Shown here piece by piece: positions 35,170 to 44,822 of a stretch of 64,000 nucleotides of DNA; position 1 is the first letter of the stretch; every line of letters starts with the position of its first letter. A program made the position numbers and the translations under genes. Source of the DNA: Burkholderia plantarii. GTDB lineage: Bacteria > Pseudomonadota > Gammaproteobacteria > Burkholderiales > Burkholderiaceae. The notes under the pieces are model-generated. The model was not told the DNA's origin. It searched no databases and saw only the letters and a program-made list of their open reading frames with translations. Where the stretch lies: positions 3,968,001-4,032,000 of the forward strand of contig NZ_CP007212.1 in assembly GCF_001411805.1 (NCBI RefSeq). The letters are read 5' to 3'.

Positions 35170-36417
35170 TCACTCATCCTCGCCGACGGCCAGCGCCGCC
35201 GCCACCGCGTCGGTGCGCGCGCGCTGCACGGCGTCCCGGATCGCGTCCGGATTGCCGCGATGGCCGGCCGCCACCTGCCCGGCATCGACCGCGCGCGCGG
35301 CCACCAGCGCGCGCCGCAGCCGCTCGGCCTGCGGATACGGCTGCGCCTCGAGCCCGAGGCGGCCGCGCGCGTCCGCCTCGCAGGCCTGCAGCATCTCGGC
35401 GAAGCGCCCCGGCTTGCGCAGCGCGTCGGCGCGTTCGAGCAGCCGCACCAGCGCGGCGGCGCCCATTGCCATCACCTGATGCAGGTTGCCGTGCTCGCGC
35501 GCCACCAGCAGCGCGAGATCGCGGCATTCGTTCGGCACCCGCAGCCGCTCGCAGAGCGGCCGGAGCAGGTCGACGCTGCGGCCCTCGTGGCCGATGTGGC
35601 GCGGCAGCACGTCGGCCGGCGTGGTGGCCTTGCCGAGATCGTGGGTCAGCGCGGCGAACCGCACCGACAGCGAGTAGGCGTGCTTCGCCGCGTAGTCGAT
35701 CACCATCATCACGTGGACGCCGGTATCCACCTCGGGATGGTAGTCGGCGCGCTGCGGCACGCCGAACAGCGCGTCGACCTCGGGCAGGATCCGCGCCAGC
35801 GCCCCGCACTCGCGCAGCACCGCGAACATGCGCGACGGCTTCGCCTCCATCAGCCCGCGCGACACCTCCTGCCAGACGCGCTCCGGCACCAGCGCGTCCA
35901 CCTCGCCCGCCGCCACCATCTCGCGCATCAGCGCGAGCGTCTCGGGCGCCACCGTGAAATCGGCGAAGCGGGCCGCGAAGCGCGCGACGCGCAGGATCCG
36001 CACCGGGTCCTCGACGAACGCCGGCCCGACGTGGCGAAACCGCTTCGCGGCCAGATCGGCGCGCCCGCCGAACGGATCGACGAGTTCGCCGGTGATCCGG
36101 CCGTCCGGGTCGATCTCGCGCGCCATCGCGTTGATCGTCAGGTCGCGGCGCGCCAGATCCTCGTCGAGCGTCACGTCCGGCGCGTAATGGAACTGGAAGC
36201 CGTGATAGCCGGCCGCCGTCTTGCGCTCGGTGCGCGCGAGCGCGTATTCCTCGTGCGTGTCCGGATGCAGGAACACCGGAAAATCCCTGCCGACCGGGCG
36301 GAAGCCGCGCGCGGCCAGCTGCTCCGGCGTGGCGCCCACCACCACGTAGTCGCGGTCCTGCACCGGCAGGCCGAGCAGGGCATCGCGGATCGCGCCGCCT
36401 ACCACATAGATGTTCAT
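35170..36417 (-). CDS. cca: CCA-adding tRNA nucleotidyltransferase, multifunctional
   Basis: Adds and repairs the CCA tail of tRNA in the cytoplasm; 415 aa, close to E. coli Cca. The nucleotidyltransferase motif MNIYVVGGAIRDALL is followed by the metal-binding DRDYVVVG (Asp21, Asp23). RRDLTINAMA and DPVRILRVARFAARF are class II signatures. A C-terminal HD domain (SVRFAALTHDLGKATTP, RHIGHEGRSVDLL) gives phosphohydrolase activity typical of the multifunctional gammaproteobacterial and betaproteobacterial enzymes. Confidence 0.95.
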   Translation of the reverse strand: MNIYVVGGAIRDALLGLPVQDRDYVVVGATPEQLAARGFRPVGRDFPVFLHPDTHEEYALARTERKTAAGYHGFQFHYAPDVTLDEDLARRDLTINAMAREIDPDGRITGELVDPFGGRADLAAKRFRHVGPAFVEDPVRILRVARFAARFADFTVAPETLALMREMVAAGEVDALVPERVWQEVSRGLMEAKPSRMFAVLRECGALARILPEVDALFGVPQRADYHPEVDTGVHVMMVIDYAAKHAYSLSVRFAALTHDLGKATTPADVLPRHIGHEGRSVDLLRPLCERLRVPNECRDLALLVAREHGNLHQVMAMGAAALVRLLERADALRKPGRFAEMLQACEADARGRLGLEAQPYPQAERLRRALVAARAVDAGQVAAGHRGNPDAIRDAVQRARTDAVAAALAVGEDE

Positions 36418-36452
36418 GCGCTTTGCCTCCCTGGCCGTCGTCCGTATCAGTA

Positions 36453-37085
36453 TCAGTATTCGACCATGCGCGTCTCGTGGCGCGCGCCGTCGTTCCAGGC
36501 CGCGATCGCCGGCACCGCGAGCATGCGCTCGACGTAGGCGGCCGAGACCCCGGAGAGCACCGGCGCGTAGCAGACGAAACGCATCACCACCGGCGCGTAC
36601 ATCGCGTCGGCGATCGTGAACGCGCCGAACAGGAACGGGCCGCCCGAGCGCGCGAGGCAGTCGCGCCAGATCGCCTCGATGCGCGCGATCTGGGCCAGCG
36701 CGGCCGGCGACAACGCGCGGCCCGGCTGCGGCGCGCGCAGGCTGAACGGCATCTCGCCGCGCACCGCCGTGAAGCCCGAATGCATCTCGGCCGAGACGCT
36801 ACGCGCCAGTGCGCGGGCGGCCGGATCGACCGGCCACATCGGCTGCGCGGGGAACCGCTCGGCGAGCGTCTCGGCGATCGCGAGCGAATCCCAGACCGCA
36901 TGGCCGGCGTCGTCGATCAGGCACGGCACGCGGCCCGACGGCGACCGCGCCAGGATGCGCGCCTCGGTGTCGGGCGCGCGCAGCTCGATCAGCGTCTCCT
37001 CGAACGGAATCCCGAAGTGCCGCATCAGCACCCAGGGCCGCATCGACCACGAGGAATAGCTCTTGTCACCAATGATCAGTTGCAT
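36453..37085 (-). CDS. Glutathione S-transferase family protein
   Basis: Soluble protein of 210 aa. The N-terminal thioredoxin-like domain has IIGDKSYSSWSMRPWVLMRH with Ser residues in the catalytic position and SGRVPCLIDD (cis-Pro); VWDSLAIAETLAERF binds the glutathione Glu. The C-terminal helical domain has FLFGAFTIADAMYAPVVMR. The substrate is unknown. It is encoded 35 bases upstream of cca on the same strand and may be co-transcribed. Confidence 0.88.
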   Translation of the reverse strand: MQLIIGDKSYSSWSMRPWVLMRHFGIPFEETLIELRAPDTEARILARSPSGRVPCLIDDAGHAVWDSLAIAETLAERFPAQPMWPVDPAARALARSVSAEMHSGFTAVRGEMPFSLRAPQPGRALSPAALAQIARIEAIWRDCLARSGGPFLFGAFTIADAMYAPVVMRFVCYAPVLSGVSAAYVERMLAVPAIAAWNDGARHETRMVEY

Positions 37086-37332
37086 CGTCACGTCTTGCTT
37101 GTCCAGTCGAAAGGCAAACGCGCGGCACCGGCCGCGCGAGGGGTTCGGTCGGGCGCGCGCGGGCGCTGCGGGGAGCGCCGGCGCGGGCCGCCGGTCACCG
37201 GCCGGCAGCCTCCGCGTCAGGCGTCGGCCCGGCGCCGGCGAATCCGCGCCGATCATGGCGGCGCCCGCCCCGCCGTCGGGCGAGCAACGTCGGTGCCCGC
37301 CGCCGCGAGTTCCGCGAGTGGTCCGGGTGCCG

Positions 37333-38292
37333 TCAGCGCCGCGAGCGCCACGCGTCGTAGCGCGTGCCACTGGCGCCGAGATAGCCGGGCGCGACGCCTT
37401 CGAGGCTCGCGGGCCGCACGCCGAGTTCGGGCGCGAGCGGGCCGCTCAGCACGTTCGGCACGCGCATCGAGGCGAGATTGTCGCGCGTGATCACGGGCTC
37501 GCCGGGCAGATGCTCGAACACGCTCGCCTGCAGCCGCGCGAGCGCGTCGGGCAGCCGGATGATGCGCGCCTGGCGACCCACCAGCGCGCCGCAGTAGCGC
37601 ACCAGCTGCTCGAGCGTGTAGACGCGCGGGCCGCCCAGCTCGTAGGTCCGGCCGTAAGCGGCGCGATTGCCGGCCGCGGCCAGCAGCGCCTGCGCGACGT
37701 CGCCGACGTAGACTGGCTGGAACTGCGCGTCGGGCATCGCGAGCGGCAGCACCGGCAGCAGCCGCTGCAGCCGCGCGAAGGTGGTCAGGAACGCGTCGCC
37801 GGGGCCGAACACCACCGACGGCCGCAGCACGGTGACGGCGAGCGCCCCCCCCGAGGCCGCCGCCGCCGCGTGCAGCGCGGCCTCGCCGTCGCCCTTCGAG
37901 CGCTGGTACATGCTCGGCCCGTGCGAATCGGCGCCGAGCGCGCTGACCTGCACCAACTGCGCCACGCCCGCCTCGGCGCAGGCCGCGGCGAGCGCGCCCG
38001 GCAGCGCGACGTGCAATTGCCGGAAGCCCTCGCCGTAGGGCGTGCCGTGGCCGCCGTGCAGCGTGCCGACCAGGTTGATCGCGACGCCGGCGCCGGCCAC
38101 GACGCGCGTGAGCGAACCGGCGTCGAAGCCGTCGAGTTCGACGACCTCCACCGACATCGTGGCGAGATGGCGGGCGCGCTCGCGGCGCCGCGCGGCGAGG
38201 CGCACCGGGTAGCCGGCGCGCACCAGGGCCGCGACGAGGCGGGCACCGATGAAGCCGGTGCCGCCGACGAGCGCGATGGTCGGACGATCCAT
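37333..38292 (-). CDS. NAD(P)-binding protein, complex I NDUFA9-like
   Basis: Atypical short-chain dehydrogenase, 319 aa. The Rossmann motif is IALVGGTGFIGARLVAAL (residues ~6-23). VINLVGTLH-like and QVSALGADSHGPSMYQRSKG match the NDUFA9/SDR_a5 subgroup, and AVTVLRPSVVFGPGDAFLTT is also typical. Start at 38292 with GGAG 7 bases upstream. In Burkholderiaceae relatives it is often next to lytic transglycosylase and cca, as here; its role is not established. Confidence 0.88.
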   Translation of the reverse strand: MDRPTIALVGGTGFIGARLVAALVRAGYPVRLAARRRERARHLATMSVEVVELDGFDAGSLTRVVAGAGVAINLVGTLHGGHGTPYGEGFRQLHVALPGALAAACAEAGVAQLVQVSALGADSHGPSMYQRSKGDGEAALHAAAAASGGALAVTVLRPSVVFGPGDAFLTTFARLQRLLPVLPLAMPDAQFQPVYVGDVAQALLAAAGNRAAYGRTYELGGPRVYTLEQLVRYCGALVGRQARIIRLPDALARLQASVFEHLPGEPVITRDNLASMRVPNVLSGPLAPELGVRPASLEGVAPGYLGASGTRYDAWRSRR

Positions 38293-38423
38293 GGCGAAGC
38301 TCCCGTCAGGTGTCGAAACGGTATCGAAACGCGCCGCCGGCCCGGCCGCGCGGAGGTGACTCGTGGCGGGCGCGGTGGCGGCCCGTACCGGGCAGCCCGG
38401 CGCGGGCCCGCCGCCCGCGCGGC

Positions 38424-40376
38424 TCAGGGCGCGATGAAGCCGAGGCGCGCCTTCAGCGATTCGGGCTTGCCTTCGAACAGCGCCGCGTAATAGGTGGTGT
38501 TCGACAGCACGTTCTTCACGTAGTCGCGCGTCTCGTTGAACGGGATCGTCTCGGCGAAGATCGCGCCCTCCACCGGCTGCGTCAGCGCCTGCCGCCACTG
38601 GCGCGGCCGGCCCGGGCCGGCGTTGTAACCGGCCGTGGCCAGCACGGCCGAATTGTCGAACTTCTGGTAGATGTCGGACAGGTACCAGGTGCCGAGCTGG
38701 ATGTTGGTGTCGATGTCGTGCATCTGCTCGCGCGAGATGCCGCCCATGCCGAGTTTCTTCGCGACCAGCTGCGCGGTGGCCGGCATCAGCTGCATCAGAC
38801 CGCCCGCGCCGACCGAGGAACGCGCGTTGGTGATGAAGCGCGATTCCTGGCGGATCAGCCCGTAGGCCCATTCGATGTCGAGGCCGTTGCTCTGCGCGTA
38901 GCGCTCCACGATCGGCCGGTACGGCGACGGGTAGCGCAGCGAGAAGTCGTGCAGCGCGGTGGTGCGGTCGGCCGTGTTGACGGTGCGGTCGAGCATGTCG
39001 ATGCGCTTCGCGTATTCGGCCGCGGCCAGCAGCTGGCGGTCGGTCATGCCGCGCAGCGGCCAGTTCCACTCGCGGTTGCCTTCGAGCCGCAGGTTCAGCG
39101 CATAGAAGCGCCGCGCCAGCGCGAAGCCGGGCACCTGGCTCATCGCGTCCACCTCGGCGTCGGTCACGGTGGTGCGCGGCGGGATCACGGTCTTCTGGCC
39201 GAGTTCCTCGGCCGCGAGCTGGCCATAGAAGTCGAAGCGGCCCGCCACCTGCTCGAAATCGCGGTTCGCGCCGCCGGCGTCGCCGGCCTGCTTCAGCGCG
39301 CGGCCGTGCCAGTAGAGCCAGGCCGGCTGCGCGCGCAGGTCGGCCGGCATCTGTTCGATCGCCCAGCGCACCATCGGCCAGTCGCCCGCGAGCAGCGCCG
39401 CGCGCACGCGCCATTCGTAGCCCGGCGTCGACAGCGGCGCGCCGCCCGACTGCTTGTAATACTGCACCGCCAGCGGCGAGCGCTTCAGCGCCGCCTGCAT
39501 GCCGATCTCGCCCCAGGCGATCGCCTGCTCGGCCTTCGACAGCGAGTTCAGCGTGGCGAGCATCGTCGCGGCCTGGTCCGGATCGTTGCGCGCCATGCGA
39601 GTGATCGCGATCAGCGCGAGCTGGCGCGAGGTGGCGTCGGGGCCCACGCCGCGCGCGAGGAACAGCGGCGGCGCGCTCGCGGCCTGGTCGAACGCCACCG
39701 GACGCGGGCCGAGCACGTCGGCGATCTTGCCGGCGGTGGTGGCGTAGTTCTGCTCGAACGCGAGCCGCACCTGGGTCCAGACGTCGTCGGACGAGAACTG
39801 CTGGTTGACGGCGAGCGCCGAGATCAGGTCCACGCAGGCGTCGCCGTAGTATTTCGGATCGACCAGCAGGTCGCGCGCGATGTCGGCCACCTTCTCGCCG
39901 CGCGCCGCGCGCGATTCGAGCGCGTAGCACTTCACCTGGGTGTCGTCGTCGAGCACGAAGCGCTTGTACTGGTCGTCGAAGCCGCGCCAGTCGTGACGCG
40001 CGCCCAGCACCAGCAGGTAGTCGTTGCGCATCCGGTCGGCGATCGCCTGGCCGTCGTAGCGCTGCAGGAACGACAGCACCGGCGCGTCGGGCGCGTCGAT
40101 GCGCGCGCGGCCCGAGCTGTCGAACAGCTGCGGCTTGATCTGGAAGTATTCGAGATAGGACGGCGCCGGATAGCCGGGAATCATCGCGGCGAGCTGCGCG
40201 GCGCGCGCGGGATTGTTGGCGCGCGCGGCCTCCCGAAGCTGGACGAAGATCTGGTCGTCGTTCGACGAGACTTCGTCGACGGATTGCGCGGCGCAGGCGG
40301 CGGTGCCCACGGCCAGCACGAGCGCCGACAGCGTCATGGCGGCCGCGCGATATACTCGGACGAGGCTGGTTGACAT
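38424..40376 (-). CDS. slt: Soluble lytic murein transglycosylase
   Basis: Periplasmic peptidoglycan lyase, 650 aa, matching Slt70 in size. The N-terminal signal (~1-30) is followed by a long superhelical U-domain rich in paired helices. The catalytic domain carries the Glu at about residue 511 in YGLIRQESRF, then VGAGGLMQLMPATAQLVAKK, IQLGTWYLSDIYQKFDN and ATAGYNAGPGRPRQW. An in-frame extension to 41144 runs antisense to the next gene and is rejected. Divergent from the 5-FCL gene with only 33 bases between starts. Confidence 0.95.
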   Translation of the reverse strand: MSTSLVRVYRAAAMTLSALVLAVGTAACAAQSVDEVSSNDDQIFVQLREAARANNPARAAQLAAMIPGYPAPSYLEYFQIKPQLFDSSGRARIDAPDAPVLSFLQRYDGQAIADRMRNDYLLVLGARHDWRGFDDQYKRFVLDDDTQVKCYALESRAARGEKVADIARDLLVDPKYYGDACVDLISALAVNQQFSSDDVWTQVRLAFEQNYATTAGKIADVLGPRPVAFDQAASAPPLFLARGVGPDATSRQLALIAITRMARNDPDQAATMLATLNSLSKAEQAIAWGEIGMQAALKRSPLAVQYYKQSGGAPLSTPGYEWRVRAALLAGDWPMVRWAIEQMPADLRAQPAWLYWHGRALKQAGDAGGANRDFEQVAGRFDFYGQLAAEELGQKTVIPPRTTVTDAEVDAMSQVPGFALARRFYALNLRLEGNREWNWPLRGMTDRQLLAAAEYAKRIDMLDRTVNTADRTTALHDFSLRYPSPYRPIVERYAQSNGLDIEWAYGLIRQESRFITNARSSVGAGGLMQLMPATAQLVAKKLGMGGISREQMHDIDTNIQLGTWYLSDIYQKFDNSAVLATAGYNAGPGRPRQWRQALTQPVEGAIFAETIPFNETRDYVKNVLSNTTYYAALFEGKPESLKARLGFIAP

Positions 40377-40409
40377 CGATTTGATCAGGGAACGAAACCG
40401 GAGCACGAA

Positions 40410-41012
40410 GTGAGCGAAAGCATAGCACGCCCCCCCGTCGCAAATCGCAAGCGGGTCCTGCGCGAAACGCTCGCGCCGCTGCGCCGGGCGGCGAGCGGCG
40501 AGGCGGCCGCGAACACCGCGCTCGCGCGCCGCGTGCTGGACCTGCTCGGCAAGCATCCACTGCTCACGGTGGGCTTCTACTGGCCGCTGCCGGGCGAGTT
40601 CGACGCGCGTCCCACGATCGCCGAATGGCTCGCCGACGACGCGCGCCGGCGCGCCGCGCTGCCCGTCATCGCGCAGCCCTACACGCCGCTGTCGTTTCGC
40701 ACCTGGACGCCCGACGCGCCGATGCGCACCGGCCACCACCGGATTCCCGAGCCCGCCGGCGGCGAGCCGGTGGTGCCGGACCTCCTGCTGATCCCGTGCG
40801 TCGGCTTCGACCGGCAGGGCTTCCGGCTCGGCTACGGCGGCGGCTACTACGACCGCACGCTGGCCGCCTGGCCCGACGACGCGCTGCCCGTCACGATCGG
40901 CGTCGCCTACGAGGCGCTCGCGCTCGACGCGCTGCCGCGCGAATCGCACGACCGGCCGCTCGACTGGATCGTCACCGAGTGCTACGCGTACCGCTCGGGC
41001 TCGACCGCCTGA
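40410..41012 (+). CDS. 5-formyltetrahydrofolate cyclo-ligase
   Basis: Converts 5-formyl-THF to 5,10-methenyl-THF using ATP in the cytoplasm; 200 aa. VGFYWPLPGEFDARPTIAEW, LLLIPCVGFDRQGFRLGYGG and GGYYDRTLA are the family signatures (substrate and phosphate-binding GYGGGYYD). It starts with GTG at 40410, with GGAG about 6 bases upstream. The promoter must overlap that of the divergent slt gene. Confidence 0.93.
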   Translation: MSESIARPPVANRKRVLRETLAPLRRAASGEAAANTALARRVLDLLGKHPLLTVGFYWPLPGEFDARPTIAEWLADDARRRAALPVIAQPYTPLSFRTWTPDAPMRTGHHRIPEPAGGEPVVPDLLLIPCVGFDRQGFRLGYGGGYYDRTLAAWPDDALPVTIGVAYEALALDALPRESHDRPLDWIVTECYAYRSGSTA

Positions 41013-41040
41013 GGCAACAGCACCGCGGGCAGCCGCGCGC

Positions 41041-41556
41041 CTACAGCGAGGCGGCCGCGCGCGCGGCCGTGTCGTAGAGCCCCGAGGCGTGGCGCAGCAG
41101 CTGCGCGGCCTCGCCGATCTGCGCGTTGGTGAGCCCGCTGTCACGGAGCGTCTCGATCAGGCAGTGCTCGCGCACCTCCCGGTACTTCTCGCACAGCGCG
41201 CGCCCCTCGGGCGTGACCGAGAACAGCACCTCCTTGCCCGTTTTCTCGCCCGCCACGTAGCCGCGCGCGGCCAGCTTCCTGAGCGCGTAGGTGGCAACGT
41301 GCGTATCCTCGATATTGAGCACGAAGCAGATGTCGGCCAGCTTTTTACTGCGGTCGCGATGCCCGACGTGGTGCAGCAGCGAGACCTCGATGGCGGTCAT
41401 GTCCTTCGCGCCGGCGGCGGCCATGCAGCGCACCATCCAGCGGTTGAACGCGTTGCTCGCCGTGATCAGCCCGTATTCGAGTTCGGACAATTCGGCGCTT
41501 GCCTCGGAGACGAGATGTTCGGATGAGACGATCTTGGTGGCGGGGCGCGGCGGCAT
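41041..41556 (-). CDS. MarR-like winged-helix regulator
   Basis: DNA-binding protein, 171 aa. The central winged helix contains MTAIEVSLLHHVGHRDRSKK, LADICFVLNIEDTHVATYAL and RKLAARGYVAGEKTGKEVLF, a MarR-type layout. It is divergent from pxpBCA with candidate operator repeats between them, suggesting it controls that operon and itself. The start at 41556 (MPPRPATKIV) is a choice; the frame is open to 41652 without a good ribosome site. The ligand is unknown. Confidence 0.83.
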   Translation of the reverse strand: MPPRPATKIVSSEHLVSEASAELSELEYGLITASNAFNRWMVRCMAAAGAKDMTAIEVSLLHHVGHRDRSKKLADICFVLNIEDTHVATYALRKLAARGYVAGEKTGKEVLFSVTPEGRALCEKYREVREHCLIETLRDSGLTNAQIGEAAQLLRHASGLYDTAARAAASL

Positions 41557-41646
41557 GTCGGGTAGGTCGGCAGGAACGATTCGGGCGGAAATGAGCCGCA
41601 GTGTACGCCAGAACCGCGAACCGACCGTCCCGCGAAAGATTCTTGC

Positions 41647-41683
41647 CGACAATTTATCGACAATTTACCGATGATGTATCATC
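41647..41683. promoter_or_regulatory. Candidate operator between MarR gene and pxpBCA
   Basis: Two direct copies of CGACAATTTA at 41647-41656 and 41658-41667, an 11-base period or about one helical turn, are followed by the dyad GATGAT-GT-ATCATC at 41670-41683. This AT-rich cluster stands out in the GC-rich context and lies 31 bases before the pxpB ATG. Confidence 0.55.
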
Positions 41684-41714
41684 CACGCGAACCGATGCCG
41701 CCCGCGAGCCGCTC

Positions 41715-42371
41715 ATGACCGCCCCCCGTCTCTATCCGCTCGGCGACACCGCCGTCGTCTGCGAAGCGCCGCCGCCCGTCACGCTTGAAAGCCAGCGGCG
41801 GATCTGGGCCATGGCCGAGGCCGCGCGCGGCTGGCCGCACGTGATCGACGTGGTGCCCGGCATGAACAATCTCACCGTCGTGCTCGATCCGTTCGACGGC
41901 TCGGCCGGGGAGTTGATGCCGCTGCTCGACGCGGCGTGGCGCGACGCCGATGCCGACGCCGCGCCGGGCCGCGAGATCGAGATCCCGGTGGTGTACGGCG
42001 GCGCGGGCGGCCCCGACCTCGCGGCGGTCGCGAAGCACACCGGCCTCACGGCCGAGGCGCTCGCACGGCGCCACGCGGCCGGCAGCTACGTGGTGTTCTT
42101 CCTCGGCTTCCAGCCCGGTTTCGCCTATCTCGGCGGCCTCGAGGCCGCGCTGCACACGCCGCGCCGCGCCGCGCCGCGGCTCGAGGTGCCGGCCGGCTCG
42201 GTCGGCATCGGCGGCGCGCAGACCGGCATCTACCCGGCCGCCGCGCCCGGCGGCTGGCAGTTGATCGGCCGCACCGCGCTGACGCTGTTCGATCCCGCCG
42301 CCACGCCGCCCACCCTGCTGCGGCCCGGCGACCGGGTCCGCTTCACGATCTCGGAGATAATCGGCTCATGA
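41715..42371 (+). CDS. pxpB: 5-oxoprolinase subunit PxpB (KipI-like)
   Basis: Subunit of the ATP-dependent 5-oxoprolinase PxpABC, 218 aa. LYPLGDTAVVCEAPP, VVFFLGFQPGFAYLGGL, and APRLEVPAGSVGIGGAQTGI with YPAAAPGGWQLIGRT are typical of PxpB/KipI. The start at 41715 matches the family N-terminus; the frame is open upstream. It overlaps pxpC by four bases (ATGA at 42368). Confidence 0.93.
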   Translation: MTAPRLYPLGDTAVVCEAPPPVTLESQRRIWAMAEAARGWPHVIDVVPGMNNLTVVLDPFDGSAGELMPLLDAAWRDADADAAPGREIEIPVVYGGAGGPDLAAVAKHTGLTAEALARRHAAGSYVVFFLGFQPGFAYLGGLEAALHTPRRAAPRLEVPAGSVGIGGAQTGIYPAAAPGGWQLIGRTALTLFDPAATPPTLLRPGDRVRFTISEIIGS

Positions 42372-43450
42372 CCACCCGCCCGGCTCAGGCCGCCGTCGAG
42401 GTATTGCGCGCCGGCCCGCTGTCCACGATCCAGGACGCCGGCCGCCACGGATTCCGGCATCTCGGCGTGGCGCAGGGCGGCGCGCTCGACACGCTCGCGC
42501 TCGAGGTCGGCAACCGGCTGGTGGGCAACCGGCCCGACGCGGCCGCGATCGAGATCACGCTCGGCCCGGCCGCGTTCCGCTTCCCGCGCGCCACGCGCAT
42601 CGCGATCACCGGCACCGAGTTCGGCGCGACGCTCGGCGAGCGGCCCGCGCACGCGTGGTGGAGCCTGCCGGTGGCGGCCGGCGAGACGCTGGTGGTGCCG
42701 GTGGCCAGGCGCGGCATGCGCGGCTACCTGTGCGTGGCAGGCGGCATCGACGTGCTGCCGGTGCTCGGCTCGCGCAGCACCGATCTCGGCTCGCGCTTCG
42801 GCGGCCTGGGCGGCCGCGCGCTGCGCGACGGCGACCGCCTGCCGATCGGCCCGATCGCGGCCGGCCAGCGCGGCTGCGTCGCGCCCGACGCGCACGAGTT
42901 CGGCGTCAAGGCGCCGGCCTGGTGCGCGCCGTTCACGCAATTCGACCAGGCGCCGCGGCGGCCGCGCCACCTCCATGCCCACGCGCCGTGGGCGACCCCG
43001 GTGCGGGTGCTGCCCGGCCCGCAGTACGAGGCGTTCGCGGCGGCCTCGCGGCAGTCCTTCTGGGACGACGAATGGCTCGTCACGCCGAACAGCAACCGGA
43101 TGGGCTACCGGCTCGCCGGCCCGATGCTCGCGCGCGAGGCGCGCGACGAACTGCTCTCGCACGCGGTGCTGCCCGGCGCGATCCAGGTGCCGCCGAACGG
43201 CCAGCCAATCGTGCTGATGCACGACGCGCAGACCACCGGCGGCTATCCGCAGATCGGCACGGTGATCCGCGCCGACCTCTGGAAGCTCGCGCAGGCGCGC
43301 CTGAACCTGCCGATCCGCTTCGTGGCGACCACCGCCGAGGCCGCGCGCGAGGCGCTGGCCGCCGAGCGCGCCTATCTGCGGCAGATCGATGTCGCGATCG
43401 CACTGCGCGACGAGGCGCTGGCCCGCGCGGCGCCCTCGCGGGCCGCCTGA
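42368..43450 (+). CDS. pxpC: 5-oxoprolinase subunit PxpC (KipA-like)
   Basis: Biotin-dependent carboxyltransferase-like subunit, 360 aa. [65 protein letters not shown] and [20 protein letters not shown] are the family blocks. It acts with PxpA and PxpB to open 5-oxoproline to glutamate. Confidence 0.94.
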   Translation: MTTRPAQAAVEVLRAGPLSTIQDAGRHGFRHLGVAQGGALDTLALEVGNRLVGNRPDAAAIEITLGPAAFRFPRATRIAITGTEFGATLGERPAHAWWSLPVAAGETLVVPVARRGMRGYLCVAGGIDVLPVLGSRSTDLGSRFGGLGGRALRDGDRLPIGPIAAGQRGCVAPDAHEFGVKAPAWCAPFTQFDQAPRRPRHLHAHAPWATPVRVLPGPQYEAFAAASRQSFWDDEWLVTPNSNRMGYRLAGPMLAREARDELLSHAVLPGAIQVPPNGQPIVLMHDAQTTGGYPQIGTVIRADLWKLAQARLNLPIRFVATTAEAAREALAAERAYLRQIDVAIALRDEALARAAPSRAA

Positions 43451-43487
43451 CGGCCCGCCCCTTCACCGACCCAGGACCGCACACATC

Positions 43488-44240
43488 ATGGAAATCGACC
43501 TGAACGCCGATCTCGGCGAGGGCTGCGGCGCCGACGAGGCGCTGCTCGGGCTCGTCACCTCGGCGAACATTGCGTGCGGCTGGCACGCGGGCGGCGCGCA
43601 GGCGATGCGCGACTGCGTGCGCTGGGCGGTGAGCCGCAACGTCTCGATCGGCGCGCATCCAAGCTTCCACGATCCCGAGAACTTCGGACGCAAGGAGATG
43701 GACCTGCCGGCGGGCGAGATCTACGCGGGCGTCCTGTATCAACTTGGCGCCCTGTCTGCGATCGCACAGGCGGAAGGCGGCCGGATCGCCCACGTCAAGC
43801 CGCACGGCGCGCTCTACAACCAGGCCGCTCGCGATGCGCGCATCGCCGACGCGGTGGTGGCCGCGGTCCACGATTTCGATCCGTCGGTGGCGGTGTTCGG
43901 GTTGGCCGGCAGCGGCTTCGTGGCGGCCGCGCGGCGCGCCGGGCTGGCGGCCGTCGAGGAGGTGTTCGCCGATCGCGGCTATCGCGCCGACGGCTCGCTG
44001 GTGCCGCGCGGCGAACCGGACGCGCTGGTCGACGACGAGGCCGCCATGCTCGCGCGCACGCTGGAAATGGTGCGCGACCGGCGCGTGCGCGCGGTGACGG
44101 GCGAATGGGTGCCGCTCAACGCACAGACCGTCTGCCTGCACGGCGACGGCCCGCACGCACTGGCGTTCGCGCGGCGGCTGCGCGACGCGCTCGAGCAGGC
44201 CGGCGTGACGCTGCTCGCGCCAGGCGCGACGCACGCCTGA
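43488..44240 (+). CDS. pxpA: 5-oxoprolinase subunit PxpA (LamB/YcsF family)
   Basis: Subunit of 5-oxoprolinase, 250 aa. The N-terminus [20 protein letters not shown] and [10 protein letters not shown] are the LamB/YcsF signature. [50 protein letters not shown] and [12 protein letters not shown] complete it. AGGA lies about 11 bases upstream. It completes a pxpBCA operon that salvages 5-oxoproline to glutamate. Confidence 0.94.
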   Translation: MEIDLNADLGEGCGADEALLGLVTSANIACGWHAGGAQAMRDCVRWAVSRNVSIGAHPSFHDPENFGRKEMDLPAGEIYAGVLYQLGALSAIAQAEGGRIAHVKPHGALYNQAARDARIADAVVAAVHDFDPSVAVFGLAGSGFVAAARRAGLAAVEEVFADRGYRADGSLVPRGEPDALVDDEAAMLARTLEMVRDRRVRAVTGEWVPLNAQTVCLHGDGPHALAFARRLRDALEQAGVTLLAPGATHA

Positions 44241-44354
44241 GCCGCGCCCGCCTCGGCGATGCGGCACCGGCGTGTTGGATCGGCACCGCGGAGCGCCGCC
44301 GCGACCGCAACCGGCAGCCCGGTTAATGGCGAACGATCCGCCGCGACCGGCAAT

Positions 44355-44385
44355 AAAAAAAGCGCCTCCGGGCGCTTTGCTTTTT
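44355..44385. terminator. Intrinsic terminator after pxpA
   Basis: An 8-bp stem (44359-44366 with 44371-44378) flanked by an A run on the left and GC-TTTTT on the right. It fits termination of pxpA on the plus strand and could stop leftward transcripts too. Confidence 0.8.
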
Positions 44386-44822
44386 CAAACAGCCGATCGA
44401 TAAATCGATACCTCATTCAAATGAGGTTATTTCAAATCATGCCATTGAATAATGGCGGAATGATTTACCGGCTTAATCGAGCGGGATTCAATCGGGAACC
44501 CGAATCGGGAGCCCCGAAAAAACACGTCCGCCGCCAACCGTCAAACTATCCACGGCCGGACGGCGGATCGCCCAATTCCTACCACGCTCGAAGCGTGCCT
44601 CGTAGTTCTTCGTCTATTGGCCTCGCGTGCTGCCGGTGGCCATTGCCGGCACGTCGATCACGTGCCGGCAACGCCTGCCTCGCGCTTCTTTTTGGTGCTG
44701 CTTCCCCGTAGTGCTCTGTTCTTTACAGTTGAATCGACTGTGGAATGGAGAATAGTTTTGACAATGTTTCATGTCAATCGGCAAACGCAAGAAATCGGTA
44801 AAACTGTGGGTTTTCCCCATCA
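44386..44822. other. AT-rich palindromic intergenic region between pxpA and gumN-like gene
   Basis: Gene-free stretch between convergent genes, lower in GC than its surroundings. It holds several perfect inverted repeats: CCTCATT/AATGAGG at 44411-44426, GCCATT/AATGGC at 44441-44456, an 11-bp stem at 44644-44670 with loop CGATC, and TTGACA/TGTCAA near 44758-44777. Short open frames have no ribosome site. No match to a known RNA family was recognised. Confidence 0.5.

Noticed and set aside
38310..40373. 687-aa plus-strand open frame
   Set aside because: It lies antisense to slt, whose domains and catalytic motif are complete; no recognisable domain in the plus-strand translation.
37333..40560. 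1075-aa minus-strand frame joining NDUFA9-like protein to upstream sequence
   Set aside because: Only the part from 38292 matches a family; upstream it reads slt in the wrong frame.
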